Part shown: positions 63,838 to 64,000 of the stretch, piece after piece
Layout of the letters: the number at the start of each line of letters is the position of its first letter
Position numbering within the stretch: the first letter of the stretch is position 1
Assembly: GCF_017829975.1 (NCBI RefSeq)
Contig: NZ_JAEEGA010000004.1
Span: forward strand, 124,001-188,000
Origin: Vagococcus allomyrinae
Lineage (GTDB): Bacteria; Bacillota; Bacilli; Lactobacillales; Vagococcaceae
Length of the DNA: 64,000 nt
Reading direction: 5' to 3'
Notes under the pieces: generated by a model
The model's database searches: none
What the model was told of the DNA's origin: nothing
What the model saw: only the letters and a program-made list of their open reading frames with translations
Position numbers and translations under genes: made by a program

Positions 63838-64000
63838 ATGAATAATAAAACAATTAGACTGCTACTAACATTAGTTTATAGCTTCCCCTTCATTTATCTA
63901 GCCATGTACTTAGATTTCTTTTTTCGATCGATGATCGGTTGGTTAATTATGGGAATCGTTTATCTGCTCCTTTTTGTTCTTTCCTATAAACAAAAAGTGA
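63838..64000 (+). CDS. Small membrane protein (truncated by the window end)
   Basis: ATG 63838 after AAGGAG. Two hydrophobic helices (MNNKTIRLLLTLVYSFPF start, then WLIMGIVYLLLFVLSY) and a basic end (KQKV). Open to the window edge. Confidence 0.6.
   Translation, partial: MNNKTIRLLLTLVYSFPFIYLAMYLDFFFRSMIGWLIMGIVYLLLFVLSYKQKV

Noticed and set aside
55930-64000. Integron-like or transposon cassette array
   Set aside because: No integrase, transposase or repeated att-like sequence between the small genes was seen, only duplicated genes.
1-64000. CRISPR arrays, tRNA and rRNA genes
   Set aside because: No regularly spaced repeats, no cloverleaf-type segments and no rRNA-like blocks were recognised anywhere.

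Overview
The window is chromosomal DNA from a low-GC Gram-positive bacterium, most likely of the order Lactobacillales (Enterococcus/Vagococcus-like). The reasons are strong AGGAGG ribosome binding sites, frequent TTG/GTG starts, PTS genes with a PRD-type activator, cre-like boxes, OmpR-type two-component pairs and compact intrinsic terminators. The genus is inferred, not shown. No rRNA, tRNA, CRISPR array, intact insertion sequence or prophage was recognised.

Layout. 1-3.7 kb: the end of an unidentified gene, a frameshifted lipoprotein relic, a 57-residue orphan ORF, a MerR/GyrI-type regulator, a Nudix hydrolase and an AraC-family C-terminal relic. 3.7-15.1 kb: one long minus-strand operon encoding a PRD activator, a galactitol-type PTS (EIIA, EIIC, EIIB), an SDR dehydrogenase, an EIIB-like protein without the phosphorylated cysteine, a HAD phosphatase relic, and a four-subunit 2-oxoacid/acetoin dehydrogenase-type complex (E1 alpha, E1 beta, E2, E3). 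A zinc polyol dehydrogenase is divergent, with a cre-like box between. I propose that this locus imports and phosphorylates a polyol-like compound, oxidises it to an acyloin and cleaves it thiolytically; the substrate is unknown. 15.1-21.1 kb: a PepSY-like membrane-anchored protein with its own histidine kinase/response regulator pair, a CPBP-family membrane protease, a GyrI-like protein, a small membrane protein and a candidate orphan small RNA.

21.2-29.1 kb: a type II Wadjet anti-plasmid system (jetABCD, minus strand). jetA and jetB each carry one in-frame TAG codon while the downstream frame is fully preserved; jetC and jetD are intact. 29.6-43.7 kb: a galactoside utilisation operon (DUF5107/TPR protein, aldose epimerase, ABC sugar importer, GH2 and GH36 glycosidases) with a divergent AraC regulator and a cre-like box in the importer promoter. 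43.7-49.7 kb: an ABC transporter of the peptide-export/resistance type, a small secreted protein and an intramembrane-sensing kinase/regulator pair. 49.7-55.8 kb: an AlkD-like repair protein, a BAAT-type alpha/beta hydrolase and a large secreted CotH-kinase protein.

55.8-64 kb: an accessory stretch of small, mostly monocistronic plus-strand genes. It holds two paralogue pairs (DUF4177, DUF6440-like), two Nudix/deaminase-type enzymes, VOC and GFA proteins, an S24/S26-like protein, several tiny membrane proteins, and very short peptide genes of 24-29 codons, one with its ribosome binding site buried in a perfect 14-bp hairpin.
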